This document shows, one piece after another, positions 63,100 through 64,000 of a DNA stretch of 64,000 bases (the first letter of the stretch is position 1; each line of letters begins with the position of its first letter). The notes below the pieces were generated by a model. The model did not search any database and was not told the DNA's origin. It saw only the letters and a program-made list of their open reading frames with translations. The DNA is from CAZRHR01 sp964578885. Lineage in GTDB: Bacteria > Bacteroidota > Bacteroidia > CAIKAF01. The DNA is taken from NCBI GenBank assembly GCA_964578885.1, contig CAZOEO010000004.1, positions 130,482 to 194,481 on the forward strand, given 5' to 3'. The position numbers were made by a program, and so were the translations under genes.

Positions 63100-63259
63100 A
63101 GATATAAGCTCAGGAATGAAAGAGTTTCCCATTGTAAAATGGGCCGTTTACACCGCCATAGTCGTTGGCGGTTTATATGCTGCGGGCAAACTCTTCAGGG
63201 CAACGGCATCCTGTGTAAGAGGTTTCAATGATTTACGTTCATCCCTTAAAGGAAAATGA
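63071..63259 (+). CDS. small one-helix membrane protein
   Basis: 62 residues: MQRKDSHTIRDISSGMKEFPIVKW, then a hydrophobic helix AVYTAIVVGGLYAAGKLF and a basic tail. It overlaps the preceding gene by 29 bases and the next by 4 (ATGA). No family recognised. The overlap arrangement and Lys/Arg tails resemble its neighbour, so they may be paired membrane subunits. Confidence 0.5.
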   Translation: MQRKDSHTIRDISSGMKEFPIVKWAVYTAIVVGGLYAAGKLFRATASCVRGFNDLRSSLKGK

Positions 63260-63696
63260 GAAACAAATCTGTAACAAAGGCTTATTACAGCCATAGTATG
63301 CACAAGTATAACACGAAGGAAGAAAAGGCCGAACGTGATTATATTGAGCGAGTCTTTTCGGGCATCGTAATTTGTCCAAACAGACAAATCGGAGCATCAA
63401 GGCCAAAGAAGGTTTATATGCATTTAATTACCCATGTGGACGCAGTATTTGTCTCTGAATACGGCCAAGGTATTGGGAAAGGCGTTTATGACGAATGCGA
63501 CCATGCTTTGAAAAAGAGCATCCCCGTTTTTGTGGTCATCAAGGGGATTAAAGGTTACTATCATTTGCCCGTGAAAGGCGTTGAGCGCATTCCAAACCAT
63601 CGCCAATGGGATTCTTTTGGAAAGCTCATCATTGACCATGCTCCCTTTTTAAACTACTTGGATAGGCTTCAGGAATTGATGATGACAGGACGGTGA
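63256..63696 (+). CDS. nucleoside 2-deoxyribosyltransferase-like protein (tentative)
   Basis: 146 residues, one alpha/beta domain. The N-terminus KAYYSHSMHKYNTKEEKAERDYIERVF with ICPNRQIG, and the central VFVSEYGQGIGKGVYDECDHALKKSIPVFVVIKG, follow the layout of nucleoside 2-deoxyribosyltransferase-like/DUF4406 proteins (early Ser, then a GxGxGxxxE-type segment and a beta strand). Related folds act in nucleotide salvage or as defence effectors; the present role is unknown. Start overlaps the previous stop as ATGA. Last gene seen in the element. Confidence 0.48.
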   Translation: MRNKSVTKAYYSHSMHKYNTKEEKAERDYIERVFSGIVICPNRQIGASRPKKVYMHLITHVDAVFVSEYGQGIGKGVYDECDHALKKSIPVFVVIKGIKGYYHLPVKGVERIPNHRQWDSFGKLIIDHAPFLNYLDRLQELMMTGR

Positions 63697-64000
63697 GGAA
63701 TGGGCTTGGGGATGGGGAGTGCTTTTGCCAATAGGTTTTGGGAGGGGAAGTGGGGAATTATACTTGCACCAAAAGTAATTGGAAGGCACTCAATTGAGGT
63801 ATTTGTAAGTGTCTTTATATCTGTATTTTATTAGACAATAACAGGTGTTGTAGGCGATTCTATGGCTGTAAAACCTTTTGGTTTTAATGAAAATATTTTG
63901 TAAAATTGGTTGTATTTTTTGACCAACCATCTAATCCATTTTTATTGAAGAAGATTATGATATATGGAATATAAACGCAATTGCGTTTATAGGGATGTTA
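63697..64000. other. non-coding right edge
   Basis: Starts with G-rich sequence (GGCTTGGGGATGGGG), then AT-rich sequence and the palindrome. No gene starts before the window ends. Confidence 0.55.
63970..63991. promoter_or_regulatory. perfect 22-bp palindrome
   Basis: TATAAACGCAA followed by its exact complement TTGCGTTTATA with no spacer. A symmetrical site of this size is typical of an operator for a dimeric repressor, for example of a toxin-antitoxin or HTH gene whose start would lie just beyond the window. Confidence 0.55.

Noticed and set aside
57005..63696. Mobile element as a complete prophage
   Set aside because: No capsid, tail, terminase or lysis gene; the integrase, primase-helicase and small genes fit an integrative element, cut by the window edge.

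Overview
The window is chromosomal DNA of a member of the phylum Bacteroidota, most likely of the Saprospirales/Chitinophagales type. The evidence is type IX secretion C-terminal domains, a gliding-motility-type C-terminal domain, a PafA phosphatase, a Thermus-like long isocitrate dehydrogenase, AT-rich spacers, almost no Shine-Dalgarno sequences, and repeated -7 elements of the TAnnTTTG type seen in this phylum. No rRNA gene is present; one tRNA-Pro(GGG) is.

Layout. 1-3285: the end of a PorD/DUF4835-like gene, recN, fabI and a lipoprotein. 3286-4202: a gene-free stretch with two copies of a 240-bp repeat. 4203-9567: a lipoprotein, a PafA-type phosphatase, an outer-membrane barrel, an adenylate cyclase and a small lipoprotein with a Kunitz/BPTI-like domain. 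9669-16007 (minus strand): an MBOAT acyltransferase, two SGNH hydrolases and a LysM protein with a degenerate transglycosylase domain, tightly overlapped as if for O-acylation of an envelope glycan, plus a further SGNH hydrolase. 16079-20352 (minus): a LolA-like carrier, ftsK and an ECF sigma factor. 20593-23158: three overlapping plus-strand genes (transglutaminase-like, thioesterase-like, metallophosphoesterase). 23164-27258 (minus): an FAD oxidoreductase, a prolyl oligopeptidase and a lipoprotein. 27707-37252: fahA, lolD, trmD, a Spy-like pair, dacB/PBP4, an AT-hook-like DNA-binding protein, a zinc aminopeptidase and an RND exporter. 37354-40185: fabG and a VWA membrane protein. 40640-50044: three large secreted proteins, among them one with 17 repeats of about 30 residues. 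50189-56540: isocitrate dehydrogenase, small genes, a second locus of the dispersed repeat, a DUF983 protein, sucC and a small secreted protein.

From about 57 kb to the end lies a mobile element: tyrosine integrase, a gene of unknown function, a MerR/excisionase-like HTH protein behind a perfect 19-bp inverted repeat, a VirE_N/DUF3987 primase-helicase, an iteron-like 8-bp repeat array, and a packed run of four small genes. The element runs off the right edge of the window.

The most unusual items are the dispersed paired repeat family (3.4-4.0 kb and, in opposite orientation, 53.2-53.9 kb), the Kunitz-like lipoprotein, the 17-repeat one-cysteine-per-repeat surface protein, the apparently inactive transglycosylase inside the acylation operon, and the structured non-coding DNA of the mobile element. 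No clearly new multi-gene defence or enzymatic system could be demonstrated.
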